Assembly (NCBI RefSeq): GCF_000826085.1
Contig: NZ_CCYM01000002.1
Location: 124,001-188,000 of the forward strand
DNA length: 64,000 bases
Direction of reading: 5' to 3'
DNA from: Nigerium massiliense
Lineage (GTDB): Bacteria; Actinomycetota; Actinomycetes; Propionibacteriales; Propionibacteriaceae
This document shows positions 1 to 10,054 of the stretch, piece by piece; the first letter of the stretch is position 1, and every line of letters begins with the position of its first letter. A program made the translations under genes and the position numbers. The notes beneath the pieces are model-generated. The model did not search any database. It was not told where the DNA came from and saw only the letters and a list, made by a program, of their open reading frames with translations.

Positions 1-751
1 CTCCAGCGGGCTGGGCAGGGAGACCGCGCACGATTTGGCGCCCGCCCTGTCGAAGCTCGGCTTCACCGAGATCGCGCTCGCCCACGACTCGGTCACCTGC
101 TACCTGGGCTCGCTGGCCCACAACGAAGGCGTGATGGTCGCCGCCGGGACGGGCACGATCTGCCTCGGCGTCGGGCCGCTCGGCTTCGCCCGGGTGGACG
201 GCTGGGGCTGGATCATGGGCGACGCCGGCAGCGCCTACTGGATCGGGCGCACCGCGCTCGAGGCGGCCATGCGCGGCCACGATGGACGCCGCCAGCTCAC
301 CGCCCTGACCGACATGGTCGCCGACGAGTTCACCGACCTCGAGCACGCCTACCTCGAACTTCAGGCCGACCCCAACAAGGTCGCGCGCATCGCCGCCCTG
401 GCCGGCGAGGTCAACCGCCTGGCCGACACCGACCGCGTCGCGCGCATCATCGTCGACAAGGCCGCGGCGCACCTGTCCGAGGCGGCGCTGGCCGCGATCC
501 GGCGGGTGGGGCTGAGCGGCCCGTCGGTCCCCCGGGTCGCGGTGCTGGGACGCGTGTTCGACTCCGAGCGCATCCACCGCCAGTTCGTCGACTTCCTGCG
601 GCTGCAGTGGCCCGACTTCGCGCTCGCGCCGTGCGTCGGCGACATCCTCGACGGCACGGCCGCGTTGCTCGGCCTCGACACGCACCACCCGCTGTTCACC
701 CAGGTGTCGTACGCACATCGGGCATCCAAGGCGCCGAGCGCCGCGTCCTGA
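1..751 (+). CDS. BadF/BadG/BcrA/BcrD-type ATPase, N-acetylglucosamine kinase-like (5' truncated by window edge)
   Basis: The reading frame is open from the first bases of the window, so the true start lies upstream. The visible part has the GTGTI phosphate-binding motif, GWG, and a GDAGSAYWIGR segment typical of the BadF/BadG sugar-kinase branch of the ASKHA superfamily, which phosphorylates N-acetylglucosamine or similar cytoplasmic sugars using ATP. The C-terminal adenosine-binding part (AVLGRVF, then DGTAALLGL) is complete. Its TGA stop abuts the stop codon of the convergent purC with no spacer, so no terminator fits between them. The substrate cannot be told from sequence alone. Confidence 0.75.
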   Translation, partial: SSGLGRETAHDLAPALSKLGFTEIALAHDSVTCYLGSLAHNEGVMVAAGTGTICLGVGPLGFARVDGWGWIMGDAGSAYWIGRTALEAAMRGHDGRRQLTALTDMVADEFTDLEHAYLELQADPNKVARIAALAGEVNRLADTDRVARIIVDKAAAHLSEAALAAIRRVGLSGPSVPRVAVLGRVFDSERIHRQFVDFLRLQWPDFALAPCVGDILDGTAALLGLDTHHPLFTQVSYAHRASKAPSAAS

Positions 752-1642
752 TCAGGCGGGGACGCCCCCGGCTGCGAAGGGCGCCCCCGTGAGGCGTTCG
801 TACGCCTCCACGTAGCGGGCGCGGGTGGCGTCGCGGACGTCGTCCGGCAGGGGCGGGCAGGGCTCGCCGGAGTCGCGGTCCCATCCGGAGTCGTGGACCA
901 GCCAGTCACGGACGAACTGCTTGTCGAAGCTCGGAAGCGAACGTCCGGGCTGCCAGGCCGCGGCGTCCCAGAAGCGGGAGCTGTCGGGGGTGAGCACCTC
1001 GTCGGCCAGGACGATCGTGCCGTCGGGGCGGCGTCCGAACTCGAACTTCGTGTCGGCCAAGATGATGCCGCGCCCGTGCGCGATCTCTGCGGCGGCGGAG
1101 TAGATCGCCAGCGTCAGGTCGCGGAGCCCGGCCGCGATCGTCTCGCCGTGGAGTTCGACGATGCGCTCGTAGGGCACGTTCTCGTCGTGCTCACCCAGCG
1201 GCGCCTTCACCGCGGGGGTGAAGATCGGCTCGGGCAACCGGTCGCCGTCGCGCAGCCCGGGCGGCAGCGGGATGCCGCAGACGGTTCCGTCCGCCTGGTA
1301 CTCCGCCCAGCCCGAGCCGGTCAGGTAGCCGCGGGCGACGCACTCCACCGGCACCATCTCGAGCTTCTCGACGATGAGTGCGCGGCCACGGACGGCGTCC
1401 GGGACGTCGGTGGAGACGACGTGGTTCTCGACCAGCGCGGCCAGCCTGTCGAACCACCAGGTCGACAACTGCGTGAGCACCGCGCCCTTGTCGGGGACCG
1501 CGGTGACCAGCACCTGGTCGAAGGCGGAGATGGCGTCCGTGGCCACCATGAGCATGCGGGGCTCGTCGCCCGGCCAGTCGTAGAGCCGGCGCACCTTGCC
1601 GGCGTGCAGCAGCGGGAGGTGGAGGCCGTCTGGATCGTTCAC
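752..1642 (-). CDS. purC: phosphoribosylaminoimidazole-succinocarboxamide synthase
   Basis: SAICAR synthase performs step 8 of de novo IMP synthesis, joining aspartate to CAIR with ATP in the cytoplasm. The 296-residue protein starts with the family's LLHAGKVRRLYD segment and carries VPVECVARGYLTGSGW and the ADTKFEFG-like substrate-binding stretch. It matches the long (about 290-300 aa) PurC form found in actinomycetes. The start is GTG; the upstream purB ends 42 bases earlier on the same strand, so the two are probably co-transcribed. The 3' end is directly adjacent to a convergent sugar kinase gene. Confidence 0.93.
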   Translation of the reverse strand: MNDPDGLHLPLLHAGKVRRLYDWPGDEPRMLMVATDAISAFDQVLVTAVPDKGAVLTQLSTWWFDRLAALVENHVVSTDVPDAVRGRALIVEKLEMVPVECVARGYLTGSGWAEYQADGTVCGIPLPPGLRDGDRLPEPIFTPAVKAPLGEHDENVPYERIVELHGETIAAGLRDLTLAIYSAAAEIAHGRGIILADTKFEFGRRPDGTIVLADEVLTPDSSRFWDAAAWQPGRSLPSFDKQFVRDWLVHDSGWDRDSGEPCPPLPDDVRDATRARYVEAYERLTGAPFAAGGVPA

Positions 1643-1684
1643 CCGATCAGCCTAGGCCCCCGCGCCCCGCGCAGACGCCACCGG

Positions 1685-3118
1685 TCAGAGGACGTCGCCG
1701 GGCGTGTAGGACGCCCCGGCCGGGTACTCCTCGGCCAGCTTCTGGACGCGCTCGGCCAAGACGTCCACCTGGTGCCGGGCCGATCCGGTGAGGTCGAGGG
1801 GCTCGGCGACGGCGGCGTCCAACTGCTCACGGGTGATGCCGAGGCGCGGGTCGGCGGCCAGCCGGTCGAACAGGTCGTTGTCACGCAGTCCCTGGCGGCG
1901 CATGTCGAGGGCGACGGCCACGGCGTGCTCCTTGATGGCCTCGTGCGCCTGCTCACGTCCCACCCCGTGCTGGACGGCCGCCATCAGCACCTTCGTCGTG
2001 GTCAGGAACGGCAGGTAGCGCTGCAACTCCGCCTCGATGACAGCCGGGAACGCGCCGAACTCGCCGAGCACGGTGAGGAACGTCTCGAAGAGGCCGTCGA
2101 TCGCGTAGAACGCGTCCGGCAGCGCGACGCGCCGGACGACGGAGCACGAGACGTCCCCCTCGTTCCACTGGTCGCCGGCCAGTTCTCCGACCATGGACGT
2201 GAACCCGCGGATCACCACCGCCAGCCCGTTGACGCGCTCGCAGGAGCGGGTGTTCATCTTGTGCGGCATCGCGGACGAACCGACCTGGCCCTCCTTGAAG
2301 CCCTCGGTGACGAGCTCGGCGCCGGCCATCAGCCGGATCGAGGTGGCGACGTTGGACGGCGCGGCGGCGGTCTGGGCGAGGGCGGTGAGGGTGTCCCAGT
2401 CGAGCGAACGCGGGTAGACCTGTCCGGTCGAGGTGAGCACATGGTTGAAGCCGAGGTGCTCAGCGACCCGCCTCTCGAGCTCGGCGAGCTTGGCCGCGTC
2501 CCCGCCGAGGAGGTCGAGCATGTCCTGCGCGGTGCCGACCGGGCCCTTGATGCCGCGCGCCGGGTAACGGTCGATGAGGTCGTCCACGCGGGCGAAGGCG
2601 ATGAGCAACTCGTCGGCGGCGGTGGCGAACCGCTTGCCCAGCGTCGTCATCTGCGCGGCGACGTTGTGGGACCGTCCGGCGATCGGCTGGTCGCGGTACT
2701 GCACCGCGAGTCGGGTGAGCTGCACCAGCACGGTGACGATGCGCTCGCGGACGAGCTTGAGCGCCTCGAGCGCCTGGTGCTGCTCGATGTTCTCAGTGAG
2801 GTCGCGGCTGGTCATGCCTTTGTGGACGTGCTCGTGGCCGGCCAGTGCGTTGAACTCCTCGATGCGGGCCTTGACGTCGTGGCGGGTGACCCGCTCGCGC
2901 TCGGCGATGGACGCCAGATCGACCCGGTCCACGACCGCGCGGTAATCGGCGATGACGGTGTCCGCGTCGTCCCCGCCGAAGTCGACGCCGAGGTCGCGCT
3001 GCGCCTCCAGGACGGTCAGCCACAGTCCCCGCTCGGCCACCACCTTCTGCTCGGGGCTCCAGATGGCCTGCATCGCGGCGGACGCGTAGCGGCTGGCCAG
3101 CACGTTGGGGACGGTCAC
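1685..3118 (-). CDS. purB: adenylosuccinate lyase
   Basis: Fumarase/aspartase-superfamily lyase that releases fumarate from SAICAR and from adenylosuccinate. It spans 477 aa with the superfamily signature GSSAMPHKMN in the middle (active-site loop serine) and an upstream TSRDLTEN region. The start is GTG, preceded by a clear GAGGAG ribosome site 7-8 bases away. It lies upstream of purC on the same strand, giving a purB-purC unit; purD and purA lie farther upstream as separate units interrupted by plus-strand genes. Confidence 0.95.
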   Translation of the reverse strand: MTVPNVLASRYASAAMQAIWSPEQKVVAERGLWLTVLEAQRDLGVDFGGDDADTVIADYRAVVDRVDLASIAERERVTRHDVKARIEEFNALAGHEHVHKGMTSRDLTENIEQHQALEALKLVRERIVTVLVQLTRLAVQYRDQPIAGRSHNVAAQMTTLGKRFATAADELLIAFARVDDLIDRYPARGIKGPVGTAQDMLDLLGGDAAKLAELERRVAEHLGFNHVLTSTGQVYPRSLDWDTLTALAQTAAAPSNVATSIRLMAGAELVTEGFKEGQVGSSAMPHKMNTRSCERVNGLAVVIRGFTSMVGELAGDQWNEGDVSCSVVRRVALPDAFYAIDGLFETFLTVLGEFGAFPAVIEAELQRYLPFLTTTKVLMAAVQHGVGREQAHEAIKEHAVAVALDMRRQGLRDNDLFDRLAADPRLGITREQLDAAVAEPLDLTGSARHQVDVLAERVQKLAEEYPAGASYTPGDVL

Positions 3119-3251
3119 GACGGAACTCCTCGGGTCGACGGCAGCGTCATTGTCGCAGACGGCACCAGGGCCCGCCCGGCGGCCCGTGCTCCGGGCACGA
3201 GTAGGCTCGACCTCTGGATCAGCCCGATCTCACGACCTGCAAAGGAGACCC

Positions 3252-3641
3252 ATGTCGGTCATCACCGTCCTCGGCCGCGCCCTGCTCGGCGGCATCTTCG
3301 TCCACGGCGGGCTCAACCAGCTGAAGTCCCCGGGCGCCGTCGCCAAGCCCTTGGACGCCGCCCGAGACCGCTACGGCCTGGCGTACCTGCCGGTCGAGAG
3401 CGAGGACCTCGTCACGTTCAACGGCGCCGCGATGGTCGCCGGTGGGACGGCGATGGCCCTGGGCATCCTGCCGCGCGTCGCCGCCACCGGGCTGGCCCTC
3501 TCGCTGGTGCCGACCACGCTGGTCGGCCACCCCTTCTGGGACGCCGACAACGACGCCGACCGTCGCCGCCACCAGACGTCCTTCTGGTCGAACATGTCCG
3601 TCCTGGGCGGCCTGCTGATCGAGGCGTCCCGCAAGCGCTGA
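3252..3641 (+). CDS. DoxX family membrane protein
   Basis: A 129-residue protein with about four hydrophobic segments, beginning MSVITVLGRALLGGIFVHGG, a typical DoxX N-terminus. An ATG with AAAGGAG six bases upstream fixes the start; longer in-frame openings upstream lack a ribosome site. DoxX proteins are small integral membrane proteins, some linked to thiol redox balance or respiratory enzymes; the exact role of this one is not evident. It lies alone between purB and purD and ends before a stem-loop shared with purD. Confidence 0.85.
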   Translation: MSVITVLGRALLGGIFVHGGLNQLKSPGAVAKPLDAARDRYGLAYLPVESEDLVTFNGAAMVAGGTAMALGILPRVAATGLALSLVPTTLVGHPFWDADNDADRRRHQTSFWSNMSVLGGLLIEASRKR

Positions 3642-3646
3642 CTCCA

Positions 3647-3671
3647 GCGCTGCCGCCGATCGGCGCAGCGC
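3647..3671. terminator. stem-loop between convergent doxX and purD
   Basis: GCGCTGC and GCAGCGC arms enclose a self-complementary GCCGATCGGC core in the 41-base gap between two convergent genes. There is no strong T-tract, as is common for actinobacterial terminators. It is placed to serve both strands. Confidence 0.5.
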
Positions 3672-3682
3672 CTGACCGCGCG

Positions 3683-4960
3683 TCACAGCGTGGGCGTCGG
3701 GATCTCCCCCCGCTCGGCGCGTAGCGCGATGTCGCGGCGGCAGAAGCCCGTCGGGAAGTCGAGTTCGTCGACGGCGGCGTAGGCGTCCTCCCGCGCGCGG
3801 GCGAGGGTGGACGCCTGGGCCACGACGCCGAGGACGCGGCCGCCGGCGGCGACCAGGTGCCCGTCGCGGATGTCCGTCCCGGCGTGGACGATGTGCACGT
3901 TGTCGTCGGAGCCCGCCAGCCGCGGTCCGGTGATCGCGCCGCCGGAGACCGCCCTGCCGGGATAACCCTCGGCGGCGAGCACCACGGTGATCGCTGATCC
4001 GTCCTTCCATTCCAGCTCCCCGACGTCGACGAGCGTCCCGGTGGCGGCCGCGTAAAGCACCTGCCCCAGGGGCGACTCGAGCAGCGAGAGCACGGCCTGA
4101 GTCTCGGGGTCGCCGAAGCGGCAGTTGAACTCGATCACCTTCAGCCCGCGCGACGTCAGCGCCAGCCCCGCGTACAGCAGCCCGGCGAACGGCGTGTCGC
4201 GCCGGGCGAGTTCGTCGATCGCCGGCTGGACGACCCGGGACATGATCGCGTCCACGAGGCCGTCCGGCGCCCACGGCAGCGGGGAGTAGGCGCCCATCCC
4301 GCCCGTGTTCGGCCCGGTGTCGCCGTCGCCGACGCGCTTGAAGTCCTGTGCGGGCTGCAGCGGCACGGCGGTCGTGCCGTCGGTGATCGCGAACAGGGAG
4401 ACCTCGGGGCCGTCCAGGAACTCCTCGATGACGACCGGGAGCGACGACTCCGCGTGCCGACGCGCGACCTCGCGGTCCTCGGTGACGACGACGCCCTTAC
4501 CGCCGGCCAGCCCGTCCGCCTTGACGACGTAGGGCGGTCCGAAGGCGTCCAGCGCGGCGGCCACCTCGATATCGAAGGTGCAGTAGTGGGACTCCGCCGT
4601 CGGAATCCCCGCCGCGTTCATGACCTCCTTGGCGAACTGCTTCGAGCCCTCGATCAGCGCGGCGCGGGCGGACGGACCGAAACAGGCGATCCCGGCGACG
4701 CGGACGGCGTCCGCCACCCCGGCGACCAGGGGCGCCTCGGGGCCGATGACGACGAGGTTCACGCCCAGGTCCCGGGCGAGCGCGACCACCGCGTCCCCAT
4801 CCGTCGCGTCCACGGCGTGGTTCTTGGCCACCGCCGCCGTCCCGGGGTTCCCGGGCGCGCAGTGCAACCCCGTCACCGCAGGGTCCTTGCTCAACGCCAG
4901 CGCGAGCGCGTGCTCGCGACCTCCGTTGCCCACCACCAACACGTTCAGCTCAGCCGTCAC
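3683..4960 (-). CDS. purD: phosphoribosylamine--glycine ligase (GAR synthetase)
   Basis: Step 2 of purine synthesis: ATP-grasp ligation of glycine to phosphoribosylamine. The 425-residue protein opens with the LVVGNGGREHALA signature. It contains IEGSKQFAKE, the ATP-grasp region around GLAGGKGVVV, and NCRFGDPETQ near the catalytic acidic cluster. The frame is open far upstream, but homology begins at a GTG (VTAELNVLVVGNGG), which fits the family length. It is separated from purB by the doxX gene on the other strand. Confidence 0.95.
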   Translation of the reverse strand: MTAELNVLVVGNGGREHALALALSKDPAVTGLHCAPGNPGTAAVAKNHAVDATDGDAVVALARDLGVNLVVIGPEAPLVAGVADAVRVAGIACFGPSARAALIEGSKQFAKEVMNAAGIPTAESHYCTFDIEVAAALDAFGPPYVVKADGLAGGKGVVVTEDREVARRHAESSLPVVIEEFLDGPEVSLFAITDGTTAVPLQPAQDFKRVGDGDTGPNTGGMGAYSPLPWAPDGLVDAIMSRVVQPAIDELARRDTPFAGLLYAGLALTSRGLKVIEFNCRFGDPETQAVLSLLESPLGQVLYAAATGTLVDVGELEWKDGSAITVVLAAEGYPGRAVSGGAITGPRLAGSDDNVHIVHAGTDIRDGHLVAAGGRVLGVVAQASTLARAREDAYAAVDELDFPTGFCRRDIALRAERGEIPTPTL

Positions 4961-5152
4961 GCGCCTCACCCTAGCGACGGCGCTGCCCGCGCGCCGCCAG
5001 GGTGGGACGCTCCGGAGGCCCGCTGGGCGGTCTTCGGAAGGTTTCAACACTTTCTCAACCACGTTAACGCGCGGTGAACCTCGCGGGCGGGAAGGTGGCA
5101 GTCCAGGGAGGAGCACCGGACCAGCGCCTCCCCTGTCTGCAAGGGACCAACC

Positions 5153-5902
5153 ATGCATCGAATCGCCGCCGGCGCGGGCGTCTCCGCGCTCACCCTCACC
5201 ACCCTCCTCGCGATCCCGGCCACGGCCGCCCCGACCGCCAGCTCCCCCGCCCCGGTCAGCGGCGCCGCCTCCTGCAGCAGCGTCAAGGTCGGCTACGGCA
5301 GCAGCGGAACCTGCGCCAAAGAGGCCCAGGCGCTGCTGAAGAAGCGCGGCTACCTCAGCGGTGCCGTGGACGGCCGCTTCGGCACCGCGTCCGTCAACGC
5401 CACCCTCAACTACCAGCGCGCCCACGGCATCAAGGACGACGGCGTCGTCGGCGGCGCCACGTGGACGGCCCTGGCCGCGGGCAAGCCGCGCATCGCGGCG
5501 CCGCTGCCGGCGTCGTGCAAGGTCAAGGGCACCGTCCTGTGCGCCAGCAAGGCCCGGCGCACGATCTACCTGCTGAAGAACGGCGTCGTGCAGCGCGCGA
5601 TCCCCGTGCGGTTCGGCGGCTTCGCCAGCAACGACAAGGGCAAACCCCCGCGCCTGTTCCCCACGGTCAACGGCACGTACCGGGTCTACGCGAAGGACGC
5701 CAAGGCGTTCTCCACGCGCTGGGACGCCCACATGCCCTACTCGGTGAAGTTCGACCCGAACATGTACGTCCACTACTCCGGTGACTTCGCGCGCAACGGC
5801 TACAACAAGTCCAGCCACGGTTGCATCAACGTCGGGACGATGTCCGAGGCGGCCTGGATCTACCGCAACACCCCGGTCGGGTCACGCGTGGTCGTCTACT
5901 GA
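5153..5902 (+). CDS. secreted L,D-transpeptidase with peptidoglycan-binding domain
   Basis: 249 aa. A signal peptide (positively charged start, hydrophobic stretch, Ala-rich cleavage region near residue 28) is followed by a PG_binding_1 domain at about residues 40-100 (RGYLSGAVDGRFG, DGVVGGATW) and a YkuD catalytic domain from about 120 to the end. The active-site motif SHGCINVG places the catalytic cysteine at residue 224. Such enzymes form 3-3 crosslinks in the cell wall outside the membrane. An AAGGGACC stretch precedes the ATG. The gene is monocistronic, convergent with purA. Confidence 0.9.
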   Translation: MHRIAAGAGVSALTLTTLLAIPATAAPTASSPAPVSGAASCSSVKVGYGSSGTCAKEAQALLKKRGYLSGAVDGRFGTASVNATLNYQRAHGIKDDGVVGGATWTALAAGKPRIAAPLPASCKVKGTVLCASKARRTIYLLKNGVVQRAIPVRFGGFASNDKGKPPRLFPTVNGTYRVYAKDAKAFSTRWDAHMPYSVKFDPNMYVHYSGDFARNGYNKSSHGCINVGTMSEAAWIYRNTPVGSRVVVY

Positions 5903-5937
5903 CCCGGGGCACGTCGCCCGACGTGCGCCCCTACCCC

Positions 5938-5990
5938 GCGATCTGGTCGGCTGAACGGGGACCCGCTGCAGGGTCAGTCGGCCAGATCGC
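5938..5990. terminator. bidirectional terminator between the L,D-transpeptidase gene and purA
   Basis: Two 17-base arms (5938-5954 and 5974-5990) beginning GCGATCTGG are complementary with two mismatches, around a 19-base loop. The hairpin lies between two convergent genes and has no other obvious purpose. Confidence 0.7.
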
Positions 5991-6021
5991 GCAGGCTTCC
6001 TCTCCCGACAGCCAGTGCCGG

Positions 6022-7328
<1,307 letters not shown>

Positions 7329-7337
7329 TCACCTTCC

Positions 7338-7373
7338 GAAAAACGCGAAGCCCGGCGCGTAATCGCCCGGGCT
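7338..7373 (-). promoter_or_regulatory. purA: terminator-like hairpin in the purA leader
   Basis: Read on the minus strand, AGCCCGG and CCGGGCT arms (7367-7373 and 7349-7355) are followed within a few bases by a run of five T residues and then the purA ribosome site. It looks like an intrinsic terminator or attenuator placed before a start codon. The alternative is a terminator for an upstream minus-strand transcript, but the neighbouring upstream gene is on the plus strand. Confidence 0.35.
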
Positions 7374-7547
7374 CTTACCCGCAAATCCTACCGAACATTG
7401 ATTCCCCGTCGACCCTTTTCGCACATCGGCCGCCCGCGAGCCGACCCGACGTCCCCGCGGCCACGTGCCACCGGCCCCTGCCCCCGGGAGCAGGGCGTTC
7501 CGACAGTGCCCTGCCGGCTGCGCCCTCCGGTGGCAGACTGCGGAGTC

Positions 7548-8789
7548 GTGACAGACCAGCCCTTCGAGGGGCACCGCCCCGCCGACCCCGCGTACCGCCG
7601 CATCACCGTCGCCCTCTTCCTCGCCGGCCTGTCGACGTTCGCCACCATCTACTGCCCACAGCCGCTGCTCGCGGTGCTGGCCCACGACTTCGGGATCGCG
7701 CCGGGCTCGGCGACCCTGGCGATCTCGGCGACGACGGTGACGTTGGCGTTCTCGCTGCTCGTCTTCGGCCCCGTCTCGGACGCCTACGGCCGCAAGCCCC
7801 TGATGATCGCGTCCCTGGTGGCCTCGGCGGCGGTGTGCCTGTCCGTCGCGTTCGTGACGAACTGGACCGTGCTGCTGCTCCTGCGCGGCCTACTCGGCTT
7901 CGTGGTCGCCGGGCTGCCGGCCGTGGCCGCGGTGTACCTGCGCGAGGAGATCCACGCCCGGCACGCCGGTGCGGCGACCGGCCTCTACATCGGCGGCACC
8001 GCGATCGGAGGGCTGGCCGGACGCCTCATCTCCGGAGTCCTGGCCGACCTGTTCGACTGGCGCGTCGCGATGGGCGGCATCGGCGTCGTCGCCGGGCTGT
8101 GCGCGCTGGTCGCGTGGTACCTGCTGCCCCGGTCGCGCCGCTTCGAGCCGACGCCGCTGCGCCCGGCCGAGCTCAATGCGACCGTGCACCGGATGTTCTT
8201 CGACCGGGGCCTGCTGCTGCTCTACAGCATCGGCTTCGCCGCGATGGGCTCCTACGTGTCGGTGTTCAACGCCACCGCGTTCCGTCTCGCGGTGCCGCCC
8301 TATCTGCTGCCCATCGGCCTGGCATCGATGGTGTACCTGACCAGCATCCTCGGGTCGTTCTCGTCCCCCATCGCCGGAAGGGTCGCCCAGCGCTACGGCT
8401 ACCGCGTCATGGTGCCGGTGCTGCTGGGCATCCAGCTGGCCGGCGTGCTGATCACGCTCGCGGAGCCCCTGCCCCTCGTCGTGCTCGGGCTCGCGGTGAT
8501 CAACGTCGGCTTCTTCGCCGCCCACGGCACCACGAACGCCTGGGTCACCGCGCGGGCCGCCCTGCGCGGGCGCGGGACCGGCATGGCGGGCTCGCTCTAC
8601 CTGTCCGCGTACTACATGGGCTCGTCGATCTGCGGGGCGGTCGCCGGCGTCGCCTGGAGCTGGGGCCGCTGGCCGGCGGCGGCGGCGTGGGCGTCCGCGT
8701 TGATCGTGCTCGGCATCCTGGCCGCGCTGGGGATGCGTCGCGTCCCGTCGCTCGCCCCGGGCTCGCCGCAGCCGCCGACGCACCCCTGA
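7548..8789 (+). CDS. MFS transporter, drug/metabolite exporter type (YnfM-like)
   Basis: A 413-residue major facilitator with twelve predicted hydrophobic spans. The loop 2-3 motif is visible as GPVSDAYGRKP, and the N-terminal span has TIYCPQPLLAVLA, as in the YnfM/AraJ-like exporters. The start is a GTG (VTDQPFEGHRP); the frame is open much farther upstream, but that part overlaps purA in antisense and is not coding. Substrate unknown; it is likely proton-driven efflux in the inner membrane. A TetR gene follows on the same strand after a palindromic operator, but nothing shows that it controls this transporter. Confidence 0.85.
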   Translation: MTDQPFEGHRPADPAYRRITVALFLAGLSTFATIYCPQPLLAVLAHDFGIAPGSATLAISATTVTLAFSLLVFGPVSDAYGRKPLMIASLVASAAVCLSVAFVTNWTVLLLLRGLLGFVVAGLPAVAAVYLREEIHARHAGAATGLYIGGTAIGGLAGRLISGVLADLFDWRVAMGGIGVVAGLCALVAWYLLPRSRRFEPTPLRPAELNATVHRMFFDRGLLLLYSIGFAAMGSYVSVFNATAFRLAVPPYLLPIGLASMVYLTSILGSFSSPIAGRVAQRYGYRVMVPVLLGIQLAGVLITLAEPLPLVVLGLAVINVGFFAAHGTTNAWVTARAALRGRGTGMAGSLYLSAYYMGSSICGAVAGVAWSWGRWPAAAAWASALIVLGILAALGMRRVPSLAPGSPQPPTHP

Positions 8790-8826
8790 GCGCCGGGCGG
8801 GTCCGGCGCCGTCGTCCACCCCCTCT

Positions 8827-8853
8827 GTTATTCACTAACTGTTAGGGAGTAAC
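8827..8853. promoter_or_regulatory. palindromic operator upstream of the tetR gene
   Basis: A 27-base imperfect palindrome (outer GTTA...TAAC, inner CTAAC-T-GTTAG) ends 8 bases before the tetR start codon. This is the usual place for an autoregulatory TetR site; the AT-rich sequence stands out from its surroundings. Binding by the adjacent TetR is inferred. Confidence 0.6.
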
Positions 8854-8861
8854 ATGACGTC

Positions 8862-9422
8862 ATGGCCAACGTGTCCACCCGCACGACCCTGCAGCGCACA
8901 GCTCTGCGCCTGTTCACCGAGCAGGGGTACGACGCCGTCCCGGTGACCGCGATCGCCAAGGCCGCGGGCGTCTCGCACATGACGTTCTTCCGGTACTTCC
9001 CCACCAAGGAATCGGTGGTGACGGACGACCTGTTCGACCCGGCCCTTGCCGCGGCGGTCGCGGCGCAGCCCGCGCGGTTGTCCCCCCTGCGCCGGGCTGT
9101 GACCGGGCTCGTCGCCGCGATGTCCGCTCCTGAGGCGATGGCAAAGCTCGCCTCGGACGAGTTCGCCCAACGGGTGGGTCTCGCCGGCGCCACGCCGTCC
9201 CTGCGCGGGGCGATCTGGGCGTCCAGCCGGGCGACCGAAGATGCCCTGAGCGCCGCGCTGGCCGCATCGGGGGCACCGGCCAGGGACGCGCGCGCCGCAG
9301 CGGGCGCCGTGATGGGCGCCGCGACGGCGGTCCTGCTCGCGTGGGCGTCCTCCGGGGCGGAAGACGATCCCGCATCCGCGCTGCGCCACGGACTCACGAG
9401 CCTCCTCGAGGACGCCTCGTGA
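8862..9422 (+). CDS. TetR/AcrR family transcriptional regulator
   Basis: 186 aa. The N-terminal helix-turn-helix is recognisable (RTALRLFTEQGYDAVPVTAIAKAAGVSHMTFFRYFPTKE, split across helices 1-4, about residues 9-47). The Ala-rich C-terminal domain is of the ligand-binding type with no recognisable ligand. A palindrome directly upstream suggests autoregulation. Its TGA overlaps the GTG of the following ABC transporter remnant (GTGA), so it was once translationally coupled to the transporter it presumably controlled. Confidence 0.88.
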   Translation: MANVSTRTTLQRTALRLFTEQGYDAVPVTAIAKAAGVSHMTFFRYFPTKESVVTDDLFDPALAAAVAAQPARLSPLRRAVTGLVAAMSAPEAMAKLASDEFAQRVGLAGATPSLRGAIWASSRATEDALSAALAASGAPARDARAAAGAVMGAATAVLLAWASSGAEDDPASALRHGLTSLLEDAS

Positions 9423-10019
9423 CCGCCGCGCTGGACGTCGCGGGCGTCCGCGTCCGGCTCAGGGACGCCGACGTGCTGGCGGGCCTCGGTCTCACCCTCG
9501 CGCCCGGCCAGGTGCGGGCCCTCGTTGGCCTCAACGGCGCCGGCAAGACCACAGCCCTGCGGGTCATCCTCGGGATGCTCCGCCCGGACGCCGGGCGCGT
9601 CCTGCTGCTCGGCCACGAGTTGGGCGGGGAGCCGCGCGACGTCTGGGGACGCGTCGGTCACCTCGTCGAATCGCCGTCGGCCTACCCCGAGCTGACCGCT
9701 CGGGAGAACATCGCCGCCACCACGGCCATGCACGGCGCCGACCCGCTCCGCGCAGCGCGGCGCGCGAGCGAGCTCGCCGAGACGCTGGGGCTCGGCCCGT
9801 GGCTCGACACCCGCGTGGGACGCCTCTCGCTCGGCACCCGGCAACGTCGCCGCCGGGTTCGGGCTCGGGGCCTGGCTGCCCTGGGCCGTCCCGGTGCTCT
9901 GGGCCACGCCCGGGAGCCGGGTGCCGGCGGCCCTGCTGGCTTTCCCGCTCGCGGTGGCCGCTCTCGGGGCGCTCGCCACCGCGCGCGCCTGGGGCCGTCT
10001 CCAGCTCGGCCGGGGGTGA
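9419..10019 (+). pseudogene. ABC transporter remnant: N-terminal half of ATPase joined to C-terminal end of permease
   Basis: From the GTG, the frame encodes an ABC ATPase with Walker A (GLNGAGKTT), a Q-loop region (VESPSAYPELTARENI) and the beginning of the signature (LSLGTRQR). At about position 9842 ATPase homology stops abruptly, before Walker B. In a different frame (9840-10019) the sequence then encodes the end of a hydrophobic protein (FGLGAWLPWAVPVLWA ... ARAWGRLQLGRG, stop), typical of the last span of an ABC permease. A deletion has removed the ATPase C-terminus and most of the permease. The ATPase frame stays open through the permease tail into the downstream uvrA-like gene. The upstream tetR is intact. 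Confidence 0.75.
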
Positions 10020-10054
10020 CCGGCACGCCTTCGGGCCCGTGGAAGGATGGCCGG

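Noticed and set aside
893..3724. A 943-codon open frame antisense to purC and purB
   Set aside because: It is a shadow frame of a high-GC region; purC and purB on the other strand are unambiguous, and the translation has no recognisable domain.
4961..5818. Upstream extension of the purD frame across the L,D-transpeptidase gene
   Set aside because: PurD homology begins at the GTG at 4960; the extension is antisense to a secreted enzyme with a clear signal peptide and catalytic motif.
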